DNA of 64,000 nucleotides from Alteromonas gilva (GTDB taxonomy: Bacteria > Pseudomonadota > Gammaproteobacteria > Enterobacterales > Alteromonadaceae), in contig NZ_JAQQXP010000003.1 in the NCBI RefSeq assembly GCF_028595265.1, positions 124,001-188,000 of the forward strand, given 5' to 3'. The notes under the pieces are model-generated. The model was not told the DNA's origin, searched no databases, and saw only the letters and a program-made list of their open reading frames with translations. The position numbers and the translations under genes were made by a program. Below, piece after piece: positions 16,340 through 23,556 of this stretch (the first letter of the stretch is position 1; each line of letters starts with the position of its first letter).

Positions 16340-16846
16340 ATGCCATTACTCGATAGCTTTCGCGTTGATCATACCCGTATGCATGCTCCGGCCGTGCGCG
16401 TTGCAAAAAAAATGACGACCCCCAATGGCGATCCGATTACCGTCTATGACCTGCGCTTTTGTGTGCCCAATGAAGAAGCCTTGTCGGAAAAGGGCATTCA
16501 TACCCTTGAGCATCTGTTCGCTGGCTTTATGCGCGAGCACTTAAATGCCAACGACGTAGAGATTATCGATATTTCCCCTATGGGTTGTCGTACCGGGTTT
16601 TATATGAGCCTGATTGGCACACCGGAAGAAGAGCGGGTGGCTAAAGCCTGGCTGGCAGCCATGAATGACGTACTAAAGGTACAAACGGAGTCGGATATTC
16701 CGGAATTAAACGAATATCAGTGCGGCACATACAAAATGCACTCTCTCAAAGAAGCCCAGGAAATTGCCCAAAACGTGTTAAACCGTAAAGTCGGCATTAA
16801 CAGTAATGACGAGCTTTACTTAAGCGATGAGTTTTTAGAGCAATAG
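16340..16846 (+). CDS. luxS: S-ribosylhomocysteine lyase LuxS
   Basis: LuxS cleaves S-ribosylhomocysteine to homocysteine and DPD, the precursor of autoinducer-2, in the activated methyl cycle. The protein has 168 residues, the usual length. The metal ligands are visible as His54 and His58 in the HTLEH motif and Cys128 in YQCGTY, and the catalytic cysteine as Cys83 in MGCRTGFY. AAGGA lies 8 nt before the ATG. The gene is monocistronic, with a strong terminator 24 bp after its stop. Confidence 0.98.
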   Translation: MPLLDSFRVDHTRMHAPAVRVAKKMTTPNGDPITVYDLRFCVPNEEALSEKGIHTLEHLFAGFMREHLNANDVEIIDISPMGCRTGFYMSLIGTPEEERVAKAWLAAMNDVLKVQTESDIPELNEYQCGTYKMHSLKEAQEIAQNVLNRKVGINSNDELYLSDEFLEQ

Positions 16847-16870
16847 TTCTACCGGTAATATTTTGAAACC

Positions 16871-16902
16871 AAAAGCCCTGGCAAACCGCCGGGGCTTTTG
16901 CG
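16871..16902 (+). terminator. Rho-independent terminator after luxS
   Basis: An 11-bp stem (16871-16881 with 16889-16899, one T.G pair) with a 7-nt loop and flanking A/T runs. Confidence 0.88.
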
Positions 16903-16968
16903 TAATATGGACTGACTTTTTTGGCAAACGATAACGGTTTGCACGGTAAATACAAGGATAGAACTTTC

Positions 16969-17865
16969 ATGTCTGTTTTGATGGGGGCGGCGTTATTGTC
17001 ATTGTCCGCACTGGCAACCGATGCGCCAAAATGTACCGATGATTCAGTAGTCTTAAGCCAGTGGCAGACCTACAGGGCTGAGGAGTTTAGTGCAGTAGCA
17101 AACAATGATGGCCTGCTGGAACAACTGTATGCCTGTTTGGCAGACCCGGATCCCCGGTTACGTGACGGTATTGGCTATGAAGGCGTGATGGCGCTGTTTA
17201 GAAATTCACAGCTTGGCAAGGCGCAGCAACTGGCATTTTTTGAGCGCCTGACAACCGATCTGACTACTCTTACCAACGATGAACACGGTGTATTTTTACC
17301 TTTTGTGGTGTTGGCCTACAGCGAAGTGGTGCGTGCTGACCGAATAGTGTCGTACCTTAGCGAGTCCCAGCGCCAACGGGCATTGAATGCCATTGCCGGT
17401 TATATCACGCAGATGCAGGACTATCGCGGTTTTGATGCGGATACTGGCTGGCGACACGGTGTCGCCCACAGCGCCGATGTGCTGCTTCAGCTAGCCCTGA
17501 ATCCGCAGCTTAGCGGTGCGCAACATGAGCAGATTGGCCAGATAATCGGCCAGGCACTGCAGCCAAATATACGCCAACACTTTTATATTTATGATGAACC
17601 GGGCAGGCTTGCCCGCGCCTTTGCCTATAATTTGTTAAGCCCAAAGGTGAACATTGAAACCTGGCAACAGTGGCTGGCGCAGCACAGCAGCGCTTATGGC
17701 TACCCCGGTTGGCAGGCAGTGTTTCAATCGCAAGACGGACTGGCGCAACGGCACAATAAAAAAGCGTTTTTCCAGGCGCTTTATGCCACCATTGCAGCAA
17801 GTGAGCAGGAAAGGCTGGTTGCGCTACTGCCGAGCCTGCAAGCAGCGCTTAAACGCATACCTTAG
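16969..17865 (+). CDS. DUF2785 family exported protein
   Basis: This 298-residue protein starts at ATG 16969, with AAGGAT about 10 nt upstream; the longer frame from TTG 16921 lacks support. A hydrophobic signal (MGAALLSLSALA) precedes an all-helical domain with family landmarks: LLACLADPDPRLRDGIGYEG region, DHGWRHGVAHSADVLLQLA-like block (here DTGWRHGVAHSADVLLQL) and HFYIYDEPGRLARAF. DUF2785 proteins have no established function; the conserved His and Asp residues in the second block hint at an enzyme. Confidence 0.78.
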   Translation: MSVLMGAALLSLSALATDAPKCTDDSVVLSQWQTYRAEEFSAVANNDGLLEQLYACLADPDPRLRDGIGYEGVMALFRNSQLGKAQQLAFFERLTTDLTTLTNDEHGVFLPFVVLAYSEVVRADRIVSYLSESQRQRALNAIAGYITQMQDYRGFDADTGWRHGVAHSADVLLQLALNPQLSGAQHEQIGQIIGQALQPNIRQHFYIYDEPGRLARAFAYNLLSPKVNIETWQQWLAQHSSAYGYPGWQAVFQSQDGLAQRHNKKAFFQALYATIAASEQERLVALLPSLQAALKRIP

Positions 17866-17909
17866 CCGCCACTGCCAGCGCCGGAAAGTAGTAAGCACTT
17901 CGCCCCGGG

Positions 17910-18257
17910 TTATAGCACTGGCGCGTCAAAATCTTCGGGTTCATCGGTATAAATACACACGTTCCAATCGGCGGCCAGGCCATCGTCTGCCTGACAATAA
18001 GTGGCAAAAAACTCAACAATTTCCTGGCGCTGACAATGGGCTTCAAAACTTGCCATATCAGCCCAGATTTCGTTAAACGCAATAGGAAAGCTCTTGCCCT
18101 CGGCGAACGGGCTGGTGAGGTGTCGGGTAACGATATACTGAAGACAGCCGTCTTCACGCAAGGTATTGGGCTCCAGGCCTTGCAATACCTTAAATAACGC
18201 TTTCTCTTTGCCCGGTTTAGGCAGAAACTGGGCGATACAATAGACTTTCTTCGACAT
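17910..18257 (-). CDS. Antibiotic biosynthesis monooxygenase (ABM) domain protein
   Basis: This 115-residue single-domain ferredoxin-like fold protein begins VYCIAQFLPKPGKEKALFKVL, shortened here to its core AQFLPKPGKE, and has CLQYIVTRHL and FNEIWADMASFEAHCQ. This is the quinol-monooxygenase/YgiN-type layout. Members are cofactor-free dimeric oxygenases or detoxifying proteins; the substrate is unknown. It stands alone and converges with the DUF2785 gene. Confidence 0.85.
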   Translation of the reverse strand: MSKKVYCIAQFLPKPGKEKALFKVLQGLEPNTLREDGCLQYIVTRHLTSPFAEGKSFPIAFNEIWADMASFEAHCQRQEIVEFFATYCQADDGLAADWNVCIYTDEPEDFDAPVL

Positions 18258-18564
18258 AATGATTCCTTACTATTAACAGCCATGCATAGTAGAGGATGTC
18301 AGCCAATTTGTAACCTGTGAGCGCACGACAATAAGTGAAACTCTGTGTCAGTACCGTAAAGAGGCTGTCTCAGTTACTGGCAAATTCCTTAACAGAGGCC
18401 GGCAATACAACAGAGCGGTAGAGTGTTTATTTCTGCGAGTCCTGATGTTGTCGAATATCACCGGTAACCCAGAGCGACTCCGCTATATCAAAAACATAAT
18501 GCTGTTATGATCGGCGCACACTATTGTACAACTTATTGCTCAACGATTTTTTTGGACGTGTTTA
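18258..18564. other. Intergenic region, nothing recognised
   Basis: This 307-bp divergent spacer should hold promoters for the ABM and YqhA genes, but I see no clear operator, hairpin or small gene. Confidence 0.4.
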
Positions 18565-19122
18565 ATGCAAGAGCCGAACGATAAAAAATTCCCCGCGTTT
18601 AAATACGAAAAACAGTTTGAACGCTTCTTATGGCGATCGAGACTGTTGGTATTGCTTGCGGTTGTTCCGAGCCTTGCCGGCGCCCTGGTATTATTGCTGG
18701 TTGGCACCGCCGACATCATTGGTGTCGTTGTTGCAGTGGGGCAGTATTACCTATTGGGTATGGGAACGAATATTCACGACTCGATCGTGCCTGACATCAT
18801 CATGGCGGTTGATATTTATCTTATTGCGGTGGTGCTGCTGATATTTGGCACCGGTATTTACCGGCTGTTTGTGTCGCCAATTGACGAGGCTGAAAATTAC
18901 CATCAGGCCCATCCTTTCAATGTTAACTCCTTCGATGAGCTTAAAGACAAGATAGCCCGGGTGGTGATCCTGGCGGTTATCATTGAATTTTTCAGAGCTG
19001 TTGTCGATATTCGCTTCCAAACGCCCTTAGACGCTATATTTCTTGCCGTATCGATTATGGCACTGGCGCTTGGCCTTTATTTAATGGCCAGAGCGCATGT
19101 GAAAGGCGATAGTCACCACTAG
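18565..19122 (+). CDS. YqhA family (UPF0114) membrane protein
   Basis: This 185-residue inner-membrane protein has four hydrophobic helices (about 27-50, 75-105, 130-150, 155-175). It carries the family start FERFLWRSRLLVLLAVVPSL and the MAVDIYLIAVVLLIFGTGIY helix. UPF0114 proteins are conserved but lack a known function. It is a stand-alone gene; the following 190 bp contain no gene. Confidence 0.85.
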   Translation: MQEPNDKKFPAFKYEKQFERFLWRSRLLVLLAVVPSLAGALVLLLVGTADIIGVVVAVGQYYLLGMGTNIHDSIVPDIIMAVDIYLIAVVLLIFGTGIYRLFVSPIDEAENYHQAHPFNVNSFDELKDKIARVVILAVIIEFFRAVVDIRFQTPLDAIFLAVSIMALALGLYLMARAHVKGDSHH

Positions 19123-19313
19123 GCAAAATACCCGCGATAGGAAAAGTAACTGAGCAATAAAGGGCCCCTAAAAAGACCTTTCCGACTAACCCGTTATGCT
19201 GAAATTTACCACCTGTGGTGGGTTAATTACAAATTGATACAGAATTACTTTATCGCCGTGATAGGCTTTCGTTAATTAACGGTTTAGCAGATTATGAGGA
19301 TAATCGTCACATT

Positions 19314-20102
19314 ATGATAAAAACAATACTCACCATTAGTACTGCCGCACTGATGAGTTTTCACGCCGCCGCAACAGTTGTCGAAATTCGCACTAATATG
19401 GGCAACATTAGCGTCAATCTTTTCGATCAGGACACCCCTGAGACAGTCGAGAATTTTCTTGAATACGTTAATTCAGGCGCGTACGCCAATAATGTGATTC
19501 ACCGTCTGGAGCCAGGTTTTGTCGTTCAGGGGGGCGGATTTACCTACAACAACGTATTGCCCCTGGACAATGTTGCAACCGGCACGCCGGTGACCAACGA
19601 GCCGGAATTGTCCAATGTGCGTGGCACGATCGCAATGGCTAAGCTGGCCAACGATCCGAACAGCGCCACCTCACAATGGTTTATCAACCTGGATGACAAC
19701 AGTCAGAATTTAGATGTGCAAAATGGTGGTTTTACCGTGTTTGGTCAGGTTATCGATGACGGAATGACTATTGTTGATGAAATCAGTGAACTACCCAGGT
19801 TTAACCTTGGCGGTGCAGCGAGCTCGATCCCGCTGATTGATTATACCGCTGCGGATGCATCTAACGGTGTTGAACCTGACGAAAATAATTTTGTATTGAT
19901 TACGGATATCGTCGTCACTGATGCCGCCGCTGAAACCAATCCTGATTTAAACCCGGTACCTAACACGCTGATCGACAGCAGTGGCGGTGGCGATCCAACG
20001 CCGCCTTCAAGCGGCGGTTCGTCAGGGGGATCGCTTAATCCACTTGCGTTACTGTTTGTCGCCTTATCAGTAGTGGCGTTCAGACGCCGGGTAAAAGCAT
20101 AA
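19314..20102 (+). CDS. Exported cyclophilin-type peptidyl-prolyl isomerase with GlyGly-CTERM-like tail
   Basis: This 262-residue protein has a signal peptide (1-20), a cyclophilin domain (about 21-205) and a C-terminal sorting-type tail. The domain shows MGNISVNLFDQDTPETVENF, VIHRLEPGFVVQGGGF and MAKLANDPNSATSQWFINL, the usual PPIase signature. Gly/Ser-rich linkers (residues 222-241) lead to a hydrophobic span and a final RRR cluster, the layout of GlyGly-CTERM proteins that rhombosortase trims at the cell surface. I infer an outer-surface foldase, perhaps for type II secreted proteins. No rhombosortase gene is in the window. Confidence 0.88.
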   Translation: MIKTILTISTAALMSFHAAATVVEIRTNMGNISVNLFDQDTPETVENFLEYVNSGAYANNVIHRLEPGFVVQGGGFTYNNVLPLDNVATGTPVTNEPELSNVRGTIAMAKLANDPNSATSQWFINLDDNSQNLDVQNGGFTVFGQVIDDGMTIVDEISELPRFNLGGAASSIPLIDYTAADASNGVEPDENNFVLITDIVVTDAAAETNPDLNPVPNTLIDSSGGGDPTPPSSGGSSGGSLNPLALLFVALSVVAFRRRVKA

Positions 20103-20130
20103 ACCTTTAGCTTTACGTTTACAGTAATCA

Positions 20131-20167
20131 GCCTCAAAGCCTGCCCATATGTGCTTTGAGGCTTTTC
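20131..20167 (+). terminator. Rho-independent terminator after the cyclophilin gene
   Basis: A perfect 10-bp stem, GCCTCAAAGC/GCTTTGAGGC (20131-20140, 20153-20162), is followed by TTTT. Confidence 0.88.
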
Positions 20168-20341
20168 ATCACAAGCCTCTCCCTACCTTCATTTTAAGTA
20201 TCATGTGTTGCGTTAGCTTTACACAGCCCTCGGACGAGCAGTCTAAGCCGTCGATAGATAAATGAACTACACTAGGTGTATTGTCTATCAGGGTATATAA
20301 ATAAATGCCTTGGTTTTGTTTGTTGGGAATTACACGGTCAC

Positions 20342-21073
20342 ATGCTCTCAAACCGGTTTGTTAAATGGTTGAGTAAACTCTCCTTTATTACGTCAGCAGC
20401 GCTGGCCACAACTTTCGTCGCGCCAGCATTTTGTGTTGAGCAGCCGCTTTCTTCCGCTCCTCAGCAATACAAAAAGCCTGACTCAGTGCTGCTAACCTAT
20501 GCAGAGCATCCGCAAATTGAAACTTATAAAACGTTGCTCAGTGATGTATACAACGAGATGGGAATAGCCGTGCATTTTCAGCCTGTGCCGGCTGGGCGTG
20601 GATTATTATTAGTCGACAGCGGGTCTGTCGACGGCGATGTTGCCCGGGTGAGTGTGAATGCCAGGTCATTAAAAAATTCGATGGTTGTGCAGCCCTCTTT
20701 GTTAAAATGCGATCTGGTACTGGTTTGTACCAAAGGGGTGGCATGTAACCAGGATGTGTTAAAACAAAGATGGGCGGTGGTATTGTCAAACCTGGGTAAT
20801 AATAAGCTGTTGGAAGAGTATGATATCGACGCGCGGGTAATTCTCAATGAACAAGTCTCTGGTACCATTGAGATGTTTAATAGTAAAAGAGTGTCGTATT
20901 TGTTTTATATACAGCCTGTCGGTATTCCCTTAAGTGACACTTTCGTTGATTTTAATTCACTTAAATTGCGGGAAGTTAGCGTAAATCATATTATTAGTGA
21001 TAAACATGCTGCATTGTTACCTGAATTAGAGCGTGTGTTAGCAAAACGATTAGCTGAGACTGGCCACGATTAG
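20342..21073 (+). CDS. Periplasmic solute-binding-like protein
   Basis: Using the ATG at 20342 the protein has 243 residues, with a signal peptide (about 1-30, FVAPAFCVE). The mature part looks like the type 2 periplasmic binding fold seen in transporter-less SBP_bac_3 relatives of Alteromonadales: LLSDVYNEMGIAVHFQPVPAGRGL near the front (shortened: core MGIAVHFQPVPAGRGLLL), VDGDVARVS, and a conserved late block EMFNSKRVSYLF. No ABC permease is nearby. It may sense or bind a small molecule. It lies upstream of the membrane AraC regulator on the same strand, 228 bp apart. The start is uncertain because no strong ribosome site was seen. Confidence 0.6.
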   Translation: MLSNRFVKWLSKLSFITSAALATTFVAPAFCVEQPLSSAPQQYKKPDSVLLTYAEHPQIETYKTLLSDVYNEMGIAVHFQPVPAGRGLLLVDSGSVDGDVARVSVNARSLKNSMVVQPSLLKCDLVLVCTKGVACNQDVLKQRWAVVLSNLGNNKLLEEYDIDARVILNEQVSGTIEMFNSKRVSYLFYIQPVGIPLSDTFVDFNSLKLREVSVNHIISDKHAALLPELERVLAKRLAETGHD

Positions 21074-21211
21074 CATACAAATAAAACGGTCAGCAAAGCA
21101 GATGAAGCTTGTATAAGTTGCAGCAATTAATTCTGGTTATAGGTGTTATTCTAATTCAATGCTGGGGACTGAAATTTTGCTATTTACGCGAGGCCCAGTT
21201 TTAAAAAGACT

Positions 21212-21261
21212 GTATAAATTATAGATTTATACTCATCAAGCGATAATTTTATAGTACTATA
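21212..21261 (+). promoter_or_regulatory. Two palindromes upstream of the AraC-type regulator gene
   Basis: GTATAAAT-TATAG-ATTTATAC (21212-21232) has perfect 8-bp arms. TATAGTACTATA (21250-21261) is a perfect 12-bp palindrome. They lie about 70 and 41 bp before the GTG start at 21302, a position suited to autoregulation or to a second regulator. Confidence 0.5.
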
Positions 21262-21301
21262 ACGGATGGAAAGCGAACCCGGGAAGTAAGGGGGAAAGTG
21301 G

Positions 21302-22444
21302 GTGCTTGAAGTCTCTTTTTTCAACTTTCACGATATTATACTCATTACCGTAGTATTTGAATGCCTGCTCATGACGGGTATGTTGGCGTGGAAGGAAAAA
21401 GGTAAAAACATCAGTAATTTGCTGTTAGCCTCATTACTGCTGGCGAATGCCGGTTACCTGATTGATACGATCACGTACTGGAATCTCAATATCAATGCCT
21501 ATGCGTCTCAAATATCGCCAAACCTGTTTTTTTGGCTGGGGTTTTGTTCGTTCCTGAAAGGGCCTTTGCTGTTATGGTATACACGTTCCTATATATTTCG
21601 TAACTTTGCCTTTAGTCGGCTTGATCTGCTGCATTTGTTACCAGCCCTGTGCTACCCCTTTTATATGTACCTGATTTACTATCAGCAAGATGATGCCTAT
21701 AAACTGGCAATTGTTGGCAGTTATGACGTATTGATTAGCGATCCCTGGTTTCGAACACTGCGCTGGGCGCAGGATTTTGGCGTTATCTTTTACGGCTTTT
21801 ATTGTTTATATCTTCTGTCAGAACACAAAAAGCAATTGGCCAGCATTTATACCAGCTTTAATCGGCGCGAGTACAAATGGCTGCAAATTTTAGTGTGTGG
21901 GTTTTTATCTATCTGGGTTTGGATCTTTTTGTCTTACCTGCAGGTGTGGGTAACGGATTGGACGATTCCCATTGGCACGATTAGTAACTATTTAAATTTT
22001 ATTCTGGTTAATGTGTTATTGGTTTATGGGCTGAGTAATTCCAACGTGTTTGATGAATTGCCGCCGCAGTATTTGGTGAATAACAGCAAAACCCGCGAAG
22101 ATACCCACTTTCCTCACGTTGATCTATTAAAGACCAAAATGGAGCAGGAAAAACTCTTTGCCCGTAAAGATCTGACCCTCGAGCGACTGGCTGATGAACT
22201 GTCGATTCCTGTTAAAACGTTGTCCCGTACCATTAATGGGCATTTTCAGAAAAACTTCTTTGAATTCTTAAGTTTTTATCGTGTTGAAGAAGCCAAGCGC
22301 TTGTTACAGCATGAGCCAGACTTAAGTATTCAGCAAGTCATGGATAAATCCGGATTTCGCAGTAAGTCGGCATTTAACCGTTTTTTCAGAAAGTACGCAC
22401 TTGATACCCCCAGTGAGTACCGCCGCAAACACATGTCCGTATAA
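21302..22444 (+). CDS. Membrane AraC-family transcriptional regulator
   Basis: This 380-residue protein starts with GTG at 21302, preceded by a strong GGGGGAAAG. Seven hydrophobic helices fill residues 8-245 (for example NISNLLLASLLLANAGYLID and FILVNVLLVYGL). A cytosolic linker and a C-terminal AraC DNA-binding domain follow (about 280-378): LTLERLADELSIPVKTLSRTIN and a second HTH, SIQQVMDKSGFRSKSAFNRFF. Such 7TM-AraC proteins often control polysaccharide or oligosaccharide uptake loci in marine bacteria, so this one may control the neighbouring GH20/TBDR genes. That link is inference. Confidence 0.88.
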   Translation: MLEVSFFNFHDIILITVVFECLLMTGMLAWKEKGKNISNLLLASLLLANAGYLIDTITYWNLNINAYASQISPNLFFWLGFCSFLKGPLLLWYTRSYIFRNFAFSRLDLLHLLPALCYPFYMYLIYYQQDDAYKLAIVGSYDVLISDPWFRTLRWAQDFGVIFYGFYCLYLLSEHKKQLASIYTSFNRREYKWLQILVCGFLSIWVWIFLSYLQVWVTDWTIPIGTISNYLNFILVNVLLVYGLSNSNVFDELPPQYLVNNSKTREDTHFPHVDLLKTKMEQEKLFARKDLTLERLADELSIPVKTLSRTINGHFQKNFFEFLSFYRVEEAKRLLQHEPDLSIQQVMDKSGFRSKSAFNRFFRKYALDTPSEYRRKHMSV

Positions 22445-22450
22445 TGTTTT

Positions 22451-22482
22451 AACGAAAAAAGCGCCAACAGGCGCTTTCGTTT
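22451..22482. terminator. Bidirectional Rho-independent terminator
   Basis: A stem AGCGCC/GGCGCT (22460-22465, 22470-22475) is extended by AAACGAAA and TTTCGTTT flanks. It stands between the AraC-type gene and the leftward operon ending at 22505, so it can serve both. Confidence 0.82.
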
Positions 22483-22504
22483 AGCCGTTGATTAGGCGGT
22501 GCCA

Positions 22505-22615
22505 CTAGCTACCGGCACTGTAACTGGCGATAAATAAAAATAGAAAATACACCACAAGTGCTGCGAGTAACGCTAACACTATAATACGTGGTATTTTGGT
22601 GAGTCCTTTATTCAT
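22505..22615 (-). CDS. 36-residue single-span membrane peptide, coupled to the sulfotransferase
   Basis: ATG at 22615 overlaps the sulfotransferase stop codon in an ATGA arrangement, a classic sign of translational coupling. The frame has 36 codons and stops at 22505. The product has a short basic N-terminus (MNKGLTKIPR), then about 20 hydrophobic residues (IIVLALLAALVVYFLFLFIA) and a small polar end (SYSAGS). That is a textbook single transmembrane helix with the N-terminus inside. I know no family for it. It could anchor or regulate the sulfotransferase. A terminator follows within 25 bp, so the peptide is the last gene of the operon. Confidence 0.65.
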   Translation of the reverse strand: MNKGLTKIPRIIVLALLAALVVYFLFLFIASYSAGS

Positions 22616-23556
22616 GGTGAGTCCTTGAGTGTAGAGGTGTCAGCAAAGCGTTGAGTCGCGAGCATAGTATGCTTTATAGCGTTTTCATGCTTTGCCAGTT
22701 CGGCTGAAAATCGCTGCCACTTATGACTGTCAGGCTGAGACAAAGTGGTCGCTGACAGGGGCAGAGCATGCGCACGTAAACGTCGCGCAGAAGGGCGTAA
22801 CCGTAACCCGCAGAATGATGCCAGTCTTTGTAATTGACTAACGGGTTCGTCAATAAGTTGCTCATAAGCAATCGCACACCAATGATGCTGCGGCAATTCG
22901 CTAAGCCGCGTGCGTATAGTCTGGTTGGTTTGCAGCCACTGAAAGGTCGCAATATCAGCAATGCTGGCATCTTTAACGGTGCGCCAGCCTGGCGGCAATA
23001 AAAAACACCAGTTGCGCTGCACAAACCCCGGCAGATCTGGAAATGTAACAAAGTGCCCGGTGCGTTGCCCAAACTGCCATCCCTCGATAAGACTGGCAAT
23101 ATTTTGCTGGCCATTGCGATACAAATAAATGAATCGGGCGTGGGGGAATACCTCTCTCAGGAACGGAATGTTCAGTGCATTGCGCGGTGTTTTTTCTATA
23201 AATACGGGTTGTTGTTTACCGCTGCAAACCGCTTCCCAATCTGGTGGTGAACCATCTTGGTAACTCAGCTGTGACGCAAAGGCCTGGCGCAAATGTTGGC
23301 TAATTTCTGCGGTGGCGTGATGACGGCTGAGACTGCCAGAATCATAGTTAGCGTTTTCTTTATGCAGCTCGGGAAAACGTCTGTAAATACTGTGGCTTTC
23401 GTTGCCGATACTCAGGCAGGGCAAATGCTGTGTGAGTAGTTCAAACAATAATGTACTGCCAGCGCGAGGCGCTGACAGGACAAATATCGGCCGGATGTTT
23501 TGCCAGACCTCTTTGCGTCCCGGTGATATCAGGTGGGCGGTATTGCTACTGTGCAT
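22612..23556 (-). CDS. Sulfotransferase family protein
   Basis: This 314-residue protein has the PAPS-binding P-loop at residues 28-37 (SAPRAGSTLL) and a second region, FIYLYRNGQQNIASLIEGW, that corresponds to the 3-prime-phosphate site of sulfotransferases. It transfers sulfate from PAPS to an alcohol or amine; the acceptor is unknown. Its start overlaps the end of the GH20 gene by 11 bp and its stop overlaps the 36-residue peptide start by 4 bp. The three genes therefore form a tightly coupled operon. The link with an N-acetylhexosaminidase suggests a sugar-related acceptor (inference). Confidence 0.85.
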   Translation of the reverse strand: MHSSNTAHLISPGRKEVWQNIRPIFVLSAPRAGSTLLFELLTQHLPCLSIGNESHSIYRRFPELHKENANYDSGSLSRHHATAEISQHLRQAFASQLSYQDGSPPDWEAVCSGKQQPVFIEKTPRNALNIPFLREVFPHARFIYLYRNGQQNIASLIEGWQFGQRTGHFVTFPDLPGFVQRNWCFLLPPGWRTVKDASIADIATFQWLQTNQTIRTRLSELPQHHWCAIAYEQLIDEPVSQLQRLASFCGLRLRPSARRLRAHALPLSATTLSQPDSHKWQRFSAELAKHENAIKHTMLATQRFADTSTLKDSP

